Positions 17,430 through 25,315 of a stretch of DNA of 64,000 bases are shown in pieces. The DNA is taken from NCBI GenBank assembly GCA_964590195.1, contig CAZPWJ010000017.1, forward strand, positions 5,444 through 69,443. Reading direction: 5' to 3'. A program made the position numbers and the translations under genes. Position 1 is the stretch's first letter. The number at the start of each line of letters is the position of its first letter. The notes below the pieces were generated by a model. The model was not told where the DNA came from. It did no database searches and worked only from the letters and a program-made list of their open reading frames with translations. Origin of the DNA: GCA-2731375 sp964590195 (GTDB lineage Bacteria; Pseudomonadota; Alphaproteobacteria; GCA-2731375).

Positions 17430-20411
17430 GTGAACAGCACAGCGGACAACGATTGGGCCGGGGATTTAGCCGGAGATTGGGTCGGGCGTTCCATGCAACG
17501 GGTGGAAGACCCCACGTTGTTGCGTGGCCTGGGCCGTTTCGCCGATGATCTGCCCACGCCTCCGCACGCTTGTCACGCGGCCTTTCTCCGTTCGCCCCTG
17601 GCCCATGCGGAAATCAACGCAATCGATACCGCCGCCGCCGCCGCCATGCCCGGTGTCGTCGCCGTCATCACGGGGGTGGAGCTAAAGGCGCTTTCAACGC
17701 CATTCATCACCGGCGTCAAGGTGGACGCACCGCAATATGCCCTGGCCATGGACCGGGTGCGTTATGTGGGTGAGCCGGTGGCCATGGTGGTGGCGAAGGA
17801 CCGCTATCTGGCCGAGGACGCGTTGGAAGCGATTGTGGTCGACTACAACCCCCTGCCGCCGGTGATCGATCCCGAGGCGGCGGTGGATGCCGCACCCTTG
17901 CATCCGGGCACTGATAGTAATGTTCTGCACGACCGCCGCTTCCGCTATGGCGATCCCGAGGCCGCTTTTGCCAATGCCGCCCATGTGGTTGAGGCAAGCT
18001 ACAGCTATCCGCGCAATTCCTGTACGCCGATAGAATGTTTCTGCGTCATCGCGGACTATGATCCGGGGCAGGATGCCTTTGAAATCACGGCGAATTTTCA
18101 AGGGCCCTACACCTTGCATACAATCATGGCCCGCTCGCTGAACGTACCGGGCAACCGCATGCGTTTGAAAACGCCGCCCTCGTCAGGCGGTAGTTTCGGC
18201 GTCAAACAGGCCGTTTTTCCCTATGTGGTGGCCTTGGGCGTGGCGGCTCGGGTTGCGGGCCGGCCCGTGAAGTGGCTGGAAGACCGCCTGGAGCATCTGA
18301 GTGCTGCCACCTCGGCCACCAACAGGGTAACCAAGATCAGGGCGGCATTGGACCAACAGGGCCGCATCTTGGCGCTGGACTATGATCAGCTGGAAGATTG
18401 CGGCGCTTTCCTTAGGGCGCCGGAGCCGGCGACGATCTATCGCATGCATGGTAATATGACCGGCGCCTATGCGGTCGAGAACCTGGCCATCCATAACCGC
18501 GTCGTGGTCAGCAATAAAACGCCGACGGGACTAATGCGCGGCTTTGGCGGGCCGCAGATCTATTTCCCGCTGGAACGCCTGATGGACAAGGCGGCGGCCA
18601 GGCTGGGCCTGGACCCGCTGGAATTGCGCCGGCGCAACCTGGTGCCGACAGAGGCGATGCCTTTCCGAACCGCACCCGGCGCATTGCTGGATTCAGGTGA
18701 TTATGGGCGCAGTATAGAGCGCGCGGTTGAGGAGGGCGGCCTGGCCGAACTGACAGCCCGCCGCGATACGGCGCGGGCCGAGGGGCGACTGTATGGCATC
18801 GGTTACAGCGTCGTCGTGGAGCCTTCGATCTCGAACATGGGCTACATCACCACCCTGCTGACGCCGGAGCAGCGGGAGCGGTCCGGCCCCAAGAACGGCG
18901 CCCTGGCCACGGCGACGGTGGCCTTCGATCCATCGGGCGCGATCTCGGTTTCCGTATCCTCCGTGCCGCAAGGGCAGGGGCATCGCACGGTGCTGGCCCA
19001 GGTGGTGGCGGATGTTTTTCAGATGGACCCCGGGGAGGTCGCGGTTGCGACGGAACATGACACCGCCAAGGACCCCTGGACCATTGCCTCGGGCAATTAC
19101 GCCTCCCGCTTCGCCGGCGCCGTGGCCGGCGCCACCCATACCGCCGCCGTGCGCCTGCGGGATCGCCTGACCGCCATCGCGGCGGCGGATTTGAACGTCG
19201 CGCCCGACGAGGTCGCCTATGGCGGTGGCCGTATTTTCGCCGCTGGCAATCCGGACAATTCCTTGCCCTTGGGCCGTTCCGCCGCCAAGGCCCATTGGTC
19301 GCCCCTGTCCATTCCCGATGCCGCCGGCGCCGGCCTGCGTGAGACGGCCTTTTGGAATATGCCGGAACTGGTGGAGCCCGACGAAGGCGACCGCATCAAT
19401 TCATCCGGCGCCTATGGCTTCATTTTCGATTTCTGCGGTGTGGAAATTGATCCGGTGACCTATGCGGTACGGATCGACAAGTATGTCACCATGCATGATG
19501 CGGGCCGGCTGCTGAACCCCATGCTGGCCAATGGCCAGATCCGCGGCGGCTTTGCCCAAGGTCTGGGCGCGGCCTTGCTGGAGGAACTGTCCTATGCACC
19601 GGACGGCGGTTTTCAGGCCGGTACCCTGGCCGACTATCTGGCGCCGACGGTGATGGAAATACCGGAGCTGACGATCCTGCACGATCAGTCCCCGTCGCCC
19701 TTCACGCCCCTGGGCGCCAAGGGTTTGGGCGAGGGCAATTGTATGTCGACACCGGTCTGTATCGCCAATGCGGTGGCGGACGCCATTGGCCAGGAGGTAA
19801 CAACATTGCCCCTGACGCCATCGCGCCTGGCGGATTTGCTGCTGCCGGAAGAAGCCGCGAGTACGACGCCCATCATTGCGCTAGAGACCACGGACGGCCA
19901 CGCCTTGCAAGGACAGGGCAGCACGACTGTACCAGCGGCGCCTGACGAGGTCTGGGCCATTTTGCTGGACGAGACAAAACTGGCCGCCGTCATCCCCGGC
20001 TGTCATGCCCTGACCACGACGGGGGAAAACGCCTACCGGGCCGAGGTAACCCTGGGCGTCGGCCCGGTGAAGGGCCGCTTCATGGCCACGGTGGAATTGC
20101 AGGACTTGCAGCCACCCCATGCCCTGCGCCTGGTTGGCGGCGCCGTGGGGCCGTTGGGAACCTCCCAGGGGGAGGGTCATGTCACCCTGCGCGCGACCGG
20201 GGGCGGTACCGAGGTCGAATACAGCTACACGGTCACCATATCGGGCAAGGTGGCGGCGGTGGGCGGGCGCATGATGGACGGCGCGGCGCGGGCCCTGATC
20301 AATCAATTCTTCAAGCGCCTGGTGGGCCAGGTGGATGATGCCGGCGCGGCGCCGGGGTTTTTTGCGCGCCTGCTGTCCCAATTGCTGACTGTGCTGGGGC
20401 TGGGCCGATGA
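17430..20411 (+). CDS. hmfA: Molybdenum hydroxylase large subunit with C-terminal CoxG domain (2-furoyl-CoA dehydrogenase large-subunit-like)
   Basis: This 993-residue protein carries the molybdenum cofactor and hydroxylates a ring or CoA-bound substrate. Residues 1 to about 780 are the xanthine-dehydrogenase/CoxL fold, starting near WVGRSMQRVEDPTLL, with SSGGSFGVKQ in the Moco region and the catalytic Glu in GLGEGN. Residues about 800-960 form a CoxG-type SRPBCC domain (PAAPDEVWAIL, VIPGC). I use the GTG at 17430. An ATG at 17373 would start inside the terminator stem. Gene order large-FAD-FeS-ligase-crotonase matches hmfABCDE of furfural degraders. Substrate assignment is by synteny. Confidence 0.75.
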   Translation: MNSTADNDWAGDLAGDWVGRSMQRVEDPTLLRGLGRFADDLPTPPHACHAAFLRSPLAHAEINAIDTAAAAAMPGVVAVITGVELKALSTPFITGVKVDAPQYALAMDRVRYVGEPVAMVVAKDRYLAEDALEAIVVDYNPLPPVIDPEAAVDAAPLHPGTDSNVLHDRRFRYGDPEAAFANAAHVVEASYSYPRNSCTPIECFCVIADYDPGQDAFEITANFQGPYTLHTIMARSLNVPGNRMRLKTPPSSGGSFGVKQAVFPYVVALGVAARVAGRPVKWLEDRLEHLSAATSATNRVTKIRAALDQQGRILALDYDQLEDCGAFLRAPEPATIYRMHGNMTGAYAVENLAIHNRVVVSNKTPTGLMRGFGGPQIYFPLERLMDKAAARLGLDPLELRRRNLVPTEAMPFRTAPGALLDSGDYGRSIERAVEEGGLAELTARRDTARAEGRLYGIGYSVVVEPSISNMGYITTLLTPEQRERSGPKNGALATATVAFDPSGAISVSVSSVPQGQGHRTVLAQVVADVFQMDPGEVAVATEHDTAKDPWTIASGNYASRFAGAVAGATHTAAVRLRDRLTAIAAADLNVAPDEVAYGGGRIFAAGNPDNSLPLGRSAAKAHWSPLSIPDAAGAGLRETAFWNMPELVEPDEGDRINSSGAYGFIFDFCGVEIDPVTYAVRIDKYVTMHDAGRLLNPMLANGQIRGGFAQGLGAALLEELSYAPDGGFQAGTLADYLAPTVMEIPELTILHDQSPSPFTPLGAKGLGEGNCMSTPVCIANAVADAIGQEVTTLPLTPSRLADLLLPEEAASTTPIIALETTDGHALQGQGSTTVPAAPDEVWAILLDETKLAAVIPGCHALTTTGENAYRAEVTLGVGPVKGRFMATVELQDLQPPHALRLVGGAVGPLGTSQGEGHVTLRATGGGTEVEYSYTVTISGKVAAVGGRMMDGAARALINQFFKRLVGQVDDAGAAPGFFARLLSQLLTVLGLGR

Positions 20412-21226
20412 AGCCCGCCGCATTTGATTACGCCTGCCCGGACAATCTGGACGAGGCCCTGGCCTTGCTGGCCGAGAAGGGCGAGGCCGCGCGCATTTGC
20501 GCCGGTGGGCAGTCCCTGGGCGCTATGTTGAACATGCGTCTGGCCAGCCCGGCGGTGTTGATCGATATCGCCGGTCTGCGGGAACTCAAATCCATATCCA
20601 TTGTTGATGGCGCCATCGAGGTCGGCGCGACGGTTACCCAGGCGGAGCTGTTGGCCTGGCCGGACCTGACGGCCAGCCAGCCTTTGCTGGCCAGCCTATT
20701 GCCCTGGATCGGGCATTATCAAACCCGCCAACGGGGCACGGTATGCGGCTCTCTGGCCCATTCGGATCCAAGTTCGGAATTACCGCTGGCCATGGCGCTG
20801 CTGCGGGGCGAGGTGGTGTTGCGCAGCAGGCGGGGCCGTAGAATTATCGGCGCGGCTGACTTTCAAACCGGCATGATGGCTACGGCGGCGGCGGCGGATG
20901 AAATGGTGGTGGCGGCGCGTTTTCCTGTCGCCTTGGCCGGTGAGGCATCGGCGTTTCATGAAGTGGCCCAGCGCCATGGCGATTTCGCCATCGTCGCCGT
21001 GGGCGCGGTCGGTGATCAACGCGGCGTCCGCCTGGGCGTCGGCGGCGTTGCCGATACGCCAGGCGTGATCGATCTGAGCTGGCCGGCAAATGACGCCACC
21101 TTGAATGATTTCGCCTGGTCCTTGGGCGGCATGGATGATCAGCATGCCAGCGCGCGCTATCGCCGGGAACTGGTGCGCCGTCTTGGCCGCCGGGCGCTGG
21201 AGGAGGTTCACGATGCGTTATCTTGA
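20408..21226 (+). CDS. hmfB: Molybdenum hydroxylase FAD-binding medium subunit
   Basis: This 272-residue CoxM/FAD_binding_5 protein passes electrons between the iron-sulphur subunit and the acceptor. It shows ICAGGQSLGAML near residue 37 and GTVCGSLAHSDPSSELP near residue 112, the two FAD-contact motifs. Its ATG overlaps the large-subunit stop by four bases, so translation is coupled. It is the second gene of the furoate-type cluster. Confidence 0.82.
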   Translation: MKPAAFDYACPDNLDEALALLAEKGEAARICAGGQSLGAMLNMRLASPAVLIDIAGLRELKSISIVDGAIEVGATVTQAELLAWPDLTASQPLLASLLPWIGHYQTRQRGTVCGSLAHSDPSSELPLAMALLRGEVVLRSRRGRRIIGAADFQTGMMATAAAADEMVVAARFPVALAGEASAFHEVAQRHGDFAIVAVGAVGDQRGVRLGVGGVADTPGVIDLSWPANDATLNDFAWSLGGMDDQHASARYRRELVRRLGRRALEEVHDALS

Positions 21227-21698
21227 GGCCGGCAAACGCCATACGGTGCGCCTCACCCTGAATGGCCAGGCGGCCGAGGGCGAGGCCGAGCCGCGCCAGT
21301 TGTTGAGCGATTTTCTGCGCCAGCAACTGGGCGCTCTTGGCACCCATGTGGGCTGCGAGCATGGTTCCTGCGGGGCCTGTACGGTGCGCGTCGACGGCAA
21401 GGCAGTGCGTTCCTGCCTGATGTATGCCGCCCAGGCCGAGGGCAAGTCCATCACGACGGTCGAAAGCCTGGCCACGCCGGATGGCCTAGACGAATTGCAG
21501 GCGGCTTTACAGAAACATCACGGTCTGCAATGCGGCTTTTGCACGCCGGGTATACTGATGTCCCTGGGCCAGCTACGCGATGAGGAGCCGGACGCGGACG
21601 AGGCGCGTATCCGCGACGTTCTGTCGGGTCACATTTGCCGCTGCACCGGCTATCATGGCATCGTGCAGGCGGCGCTGGACGTATTCGGGAAAGGTTAG
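21213..21698 (+). CDS. hmfC: Molybdenum hydroxylase 2Fe-2S small subunit
   Basis: A 162-residue CoxS-type subunit with two [2Fe-2S] clusters. The plant-type N-terminal cluster uses GCEHGSCGAC plus a later Cys in VRSC. The helical C-terminal cluster uses QCGFC and CRCTGYHG. The start at 21213 has GGAGGAGG just upstream and overlaps the previous gene by 14 bases. The open frame extends further upstream but is only a shadow of hmfB. Confidence 0.87.
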   Translation: MRYLEAGKRHTVRLTLNGQAAEGEAEPRQLLSDFLRQQLGALGTHVGCEHGSCGACTVRVDGKAVRSCLMYAAQAEGKSITTVESLATPDGLDELQAALQKHHGLQCGFCTPGILMSLGQLRDEEPDADEARIRDVLSGHICRCTGYHGIVQAALDVFGKG

Positions 21699-21700
21699 GC

Positions 21701-23203
21701 ATGTTCGATCTGGGCAGAAGCTTGTTGGCCAGCGTCATGCGCATGCCCGATGCGGTGGCGATATCCGATGGCGAGAAGATCCTGACCTATCAGGCCTGGC
21801 AGGACGATTTTCTGCGCACCGTCGCGGGCCTGGATGCCCGCGGCCTGAAACAGGGCGATCATTTCGTCACCGTGCTGCAAAACCGCTATGAAGCCGCCAC
21901 CCTGCATATGGCGGCGCAGATCGCCGGTTTGGTGATTACGCCGTTGAACTGGCGGGCTAGTGCGGAAGAACTCGACTATGTCCTGAACGATGCCGAGGCC
22001 AAGGCGGTGGTGTTCGAAGCCGCGACCGCCGATCTGGTCGATACCGATATCGAGCGTATCAATGTGGACAGTGATTGGGCCGGCCTGCTGGCCCAGCCGC
22101 CGGCGCCGGCGGTCTCCCGTGCCACGGTGCGTGATAAATCCGTCATGCTTTACACATCCGGCACCACTGGGCGCGGTAAGGGCGTGCCCCGCCGCCAAGG
22201 CGCCGAACGTGCGGCGGCCATGGCGCATGTGGCGCAGAACCAATATGCCCGGGGCGAAGTGACCCTGGGCGTGATGCCCCTGTATCACACCATGGGGGTG
22301 CGCTCCCTGCTGGCCTCGGTGCTGATCAACGGCCATTTCGTCTGCCAGCGCCGTTACGATCCGCGCGAGGCGCTGACCCTGATCATGGATCACCGCATCA
22401 CCAATCTTTACCTGGTGCCGACGCTGTATCATGACCTGCTGGCCTCCCCCTTTTTCGAAGCCACGGATACCTCCTCGGTGCGCAAGCTGGGCTTTGCCGG
22501 CCAGGCCATGACCGATGGTCTGTTGCAGGAGTTGGATGCCGCCTTCAAGCCCGAACTGTTCGTCAATCATTACGGCTCGTCGGAAATTTATACCTTCACC
22601 ATCGAACCAAACGCGGCAGCCAAACCGGGCTCGGCGGGCAAGGCAGGCCTGAACCAGGAAATCCGAATTATAGATCTGGATGCCTCCGGCCCCGATGATC
22701 TTGTTGATGGATCGGAAGAGGGCCAGATCATAGCCGCTCTTGATGGCGACGAAAGTTTTGAGGGTTATTGGAAGCGATCGGACGCCGACGAAAAGTCGCT
22801 GCACGATGGCTGGTATTATACTGGCGATATCGGCTATCGGGACGAGGACGGCGATATTTTCGTCACTGGCCGGGTTGATGATATGATCATCTCCGGTGGC
22901 GAAAACATTCTGCCTGTCGAAATCGAAAGCGTGCTGTCCCTGCATCCCGGCGTGGGCGAGGTCGCTGTCGTCGGCCTGCCCGATCCGCGCTGGGGCCAGG
23001 TGGTCACGGCCTTTATCGTGCGCAGAGACGGATTGGGCGACGGGGTAAGCGAAGAGGCGCTGGATGTGTGGTGCCTGGAATCTGAATTACCCCCCTTCAA
23101 ACGGCCGCGCGCTTATGTCTTTATCCGGGAGGTGCCGAAATCGCCGGTCGGCAAGATCCTGCGCCGCATGTTGGTGGACGGCGAATATGCAATTGAAGAG
23201 TAA
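21701..23203 (+). CDS. hmfD: AMP-forming acyl-CoA synthetase (2-furoyl-CoA synthetase-like)
   Basis: This 500-residue ANL-family ligase activates a carboxylic acid to its CoA thioester with ATP. It has the P-loop-like YTSGTTGRGKGVP near 150, the A8 hinge region YYTGDIGYRDEDG and RVDDMIISGGENI, and the catalytic Lys in SPVGKILRR near the C terminus. It starts two bases after the small-subunit stop. Its position between the dehydrogenase subunits and the crotonase is that of HmfD, which makes 2-furoyl-CoA. Confidence 0.8.
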   Translation: MFDLGRSLLASVMRMPDAVAISDGEKILTYQAWQDDFLRTVAGLDARGLKQGDHFVTVLQNRYEAATLHMAAQIAGLVITPLNWRASAEELDYVLNDAEAKAVVFEAATADLVDTDIERINVDSDWAGLLAQPPAPAVSRATVRDKSVMLYTSGTTGRGKGVPRRQGAERAAAMAHVAQNQYARGEVTLGVMPLYHTMGVRSLLASVLINGHFVCQRRYDPREALTLIMDHRITNLYLVPTLYHDLLASPFFEATDTSSVRKLGFAGQAMTDGLLQELDAAFKPELFVNHYGSSEIYTFTIEPNAAAKPGSAGKAGLNQEIRIIDLDASGPDDLVDGSEEGQIIAALDGDESFEGYWKRSDADEKSLHDGWYYTGDIGYRDEDGDIFVTGRVDDMIISGGENILPVEIESVLSLHPGVGEVAVVGLPDPRWGQVVTAFIVRRDGLGDGVSEEALDVWCLESELPPFKRPRAYVFIREVPKSPVGKILRRMLVDGEYAIEE

Positions 23204-23225
23204 GAAAACTAGGAGTTAGAAGCGA

Positions 23226-24035
23226 ATGTCCACGTCCTTTGAAAGTCAGCGGGCCAAGTTGTTGGAAAATCTCGACGGGTTCCGGGTGGAGATCAATCCG
23301 GAAAAGGAGCGGGCGGATATCATTCTCGACCGCCCGCCCCTGAACGTGATCGAGATCCCCCAGCGTGATCAGTTGCGCCTGGTCTTCGAGGAGCTGGACC
23401 ACGACGACCGGGTCCGCGTCATCGTACTGCGTGCCGAGGGCAAGCATTTCAGTTCGGGCGGGAACATCGCGGGCTTTTTGGCGGCCTCGCCGGAGCATGT
23501 GTCCGAACTGGCAAACAACATCGCCGCGCCGGCGCGTTGCCACAAACCCGTGGTGGCGCAGATCCGCGGCTATAGTTTTGGCGTTGGTTTCGAGCTGCCC
23601 CTGGCCTGTGATTTCCGCATCTGTTCCGAGACGGCGCAATTCGCCCTGCCGGAACAGCGCATCGGGCAAATTCCGGGCTCGGGCGGTTCCATTCGCCTGC
23701 TGCACATGATCGGTATCCAACGGACCAAGGACATGACCTTCCGCTCGCGCCGGGTATCGGGGGCCGAGGCCAAGGATTGGGGCATCGTGCTGGACTGCGT
23801 GCCTGACGACAAGCTGGAAGAGACCGTGGATGCCTTCGTCGATGAGCTGCGGGAATTCTCGCCCCTGGCGCAACGCACCATCAAGGGCGTGCTGAACGCG
23901 GCGCAGAACACTACGGTCGAGGCCGGTATCGAGATCGAAGGCAATGCCTATGGCCGCCTGCGCATGTCGGAGGATTTCAAGGAGGGCGTGGAAGCCTTCC
24001 ACGGCAAGCGCAAGGCTGTCTTCCGGGGCGTCTAA
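23226..24035 (+). CDS. hmfE: Crotonase-family enzyme (2-oxoglutaroyl-CoA hydrolase-like)
   Basis: A 269-residue enoyl-CoA hydratase/isomerase fold with the oxyanion-hole segments FSSGGNIAGF and RGYSFGVGFELPLACDFR. From memory, the ILDRPPLNV, IAAPARC and KAVFRGV regions look closest to proteins annotated as 2-oxoglutaroyl-CoA hydrolase, the last enzyme of furoate degradation. That enzyme would yield 2-oxoglutarate for the TCA cycle. TAGGAGTTAGAAGCG precedes the ATG. A plain enoyl-CoA hydratase remains possible. Confidence 0.72.
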   Translation: MSTSFESQRAKLLENLDGFRVEINPEKERADIILDRPPLNVIEIPQRDQLRLVFEELDHDDRVRVIVLRAEGKHFSSGGNIAGFLAASPEHVSELANNIAAPARCHKPVVAQIRGYSFGVGFELPLACDFRICSETAQFALPEQRIGQIPGSGGSIRLLHMIGIQRTKDMTFRSRRVSGAEAKDWGIVLDCVPDDKLEETVDAFVDELREFSPLAQRTIKGVLNAAQNTTVEAGIEIEGNAYGRLRMSEDFKEGVEAFHGKRKAVFRGV

Positions 24036-24038
24036 GCG

Positions 24039-24854
24039 GTGAAGCCGCCGGCCTTTGAATATCTTGCGCCGGCCTCGTTGGACGAGGCCATCGCCGCTCT
24101 GGCGGATGACGAGGCGAAGGTTCTGGCCGGCGGGCAAAGCCTGGTGCCGATGCTGAACTTTCGCCTGTTGGCGCCGTCCTTGCTGGTTGATATTGGCCGC
24201 ATCCCCGGCCTGGATTACGTCGAGGATGATGGTGCCGGCGGTTTACGGATCGGCGCCCTGACCCGGCATCATTCGCTGGAAACATCTACGTCGATACAGC
24301 AGCGTTTTCCCGTGCTGCATGCCGCCATGCAGTACGTCGCCCATCTGGCGATCCGCAATCGCGGCACTATTGGCGGCAGTCTCTGCCACGGTGATCCGGC
24401 GGCGGAGTTGCCGGGCCTGATGCTGTTGCTGGATGCCAAGCTGAAGACAACGCAACGGACCATCGCGGCAGCGGACTTCTATCAGGGCGCCTTGGATACG
24501 GCGTTGGCGGAAGATGAAATCCTGACGGAAATTCAGCTACCTGCGTTGCTTGGCGCGACTGGTTGGGGCTTCGAGGAATTCGCCCGACGCTCCGGCGACT
24601 TTGCCTTGACGGCGGTCGGCGCCACGGTTGGGGACGAGGTCAGGATCGTGGCGATCGGCGCCCATGATACGCCGCTGCGCCTAAGCAATGCCGAGGCATC
24701 GTATCCGGATATGGACGCGGTGGTCGCGGCGGCGCGGGAGGCCGTCTCGCCGAATGATGATTTGCATGCATCGGCGGATTATCGCCGTCACCTGGTGGGC
24801 GTTCTGACCCGGCGGGCCCTGGCGGCGGCAGAGGAAAGGGCGGCGGCGCCATGA
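24039..24854 (+). CDS. Second molybdenum hydroxylase FAD-binding medium subunit
   Basis: A 271-residue CoxM-type protein, paralogous to the gene at 20408, with VLAGGQSLVPML and GTIGGSLCHGDPAAELP as FAD motifs. It starts with GTG three bases after the crotonase stop, so it is in the same operon. It begins a second complete three-subunit set in the order medium-small-large, the reverse of the first set. This argues for separate recruitment rather than a simple tandem duplication. Confidence 0.85.
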   Translation: MKPPAFEYLAPASLDEAIAALADDEAKVLAGGQSLVPMLNFRLLAPSLLVDIGRIPGLDYVEDDGAGGLRIGALTRHHSLETSTSIQQRFPVLHAAMQYVAHLAIRNRGTIGGSLCHGDPAAELPGLMLLLDAKLKTTQRTIAAADFYQGALDTALAEDEILTEIQLPALLGATGWGFEEFARRSGDFALTAVGATVGDEVRIVAIGAHDTPLRLSNAEASYPDMDAVVAAAREAVSPNDDLHASADYRRHLVGVLTRRALAAAEERAAAP

Positions 24855-25315
24855 TCAAGCTTACCGTCAATGGTGTCGCGTACGAGCGAGAGGTGGAGCC
24901 GCGCCTGTCGCTGGCGGATTTTCTGCGTCATGAACTGGGACTGACCGGCACCCATGTGGGCTGCGAGCAGGGCGTCTGCGGCGCCTGTACGATTATCCTG
25001 AATGGCGACAGCGTGCGGTCCTGTCTGTGCTTTGCCGTGCAGGCGGACGGTTGCGAGATCGAGACCGTGGAAGGGCTGGGCACGGTCGAAAACATGGACC
25101 CGCTGCAGAAATCATTCCAGGAGCATCACGCCTTGCAGTGCGGCTTTTGCACGCCGGGCATGTTGATGACCGGCGTGGATCTGTTGCGTAAGTACCCGTT
25201 GGCAACAGACGAAGAAATCCGCGAGGGCCTATCGGGTAATCTCTGCCGCTGCACCGGCTATGAACATGTGGTGCGGGCGATCCGATCGGTGGTGGAGGCC
25301 AAAGGTGGAAGTTGA
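24851..25315 (+). CDS. Second molybdenum hydroxylase 2Fe-2S small subunit
   Basis: A 154-residue CoxS-type protein with GCEQGVCGAC and the later Cys of VRSC for the first cluster, and QCGFC plus CRCTGYEH for the second. Its ATG overlaps the preceding stop by four bases. It partners the large subunit that follows. Confidence 0.87.
   Translation: MIKLTVNGVAYEREVEPRLSLADFLRHELGLTGTHVGCEQGVCGACTIILNGDSVRSCLCFAVQADGCEIETVEGLGTVENMDPLQKSFQEHHALQCGFCTPGMLMTGVDLLRKYPLATDEEIREGLSGNLCRCTGYEHVVRAIRSVVEAKGGS

Noticed and set aside
21695..22945. 416-residue minus-strand open frame opposite the acyl-CoA synthetase
   Set aside because: It lies within the ligase gene on the other strand and has shadow-type composition, while the ligase has every catalytic motif.
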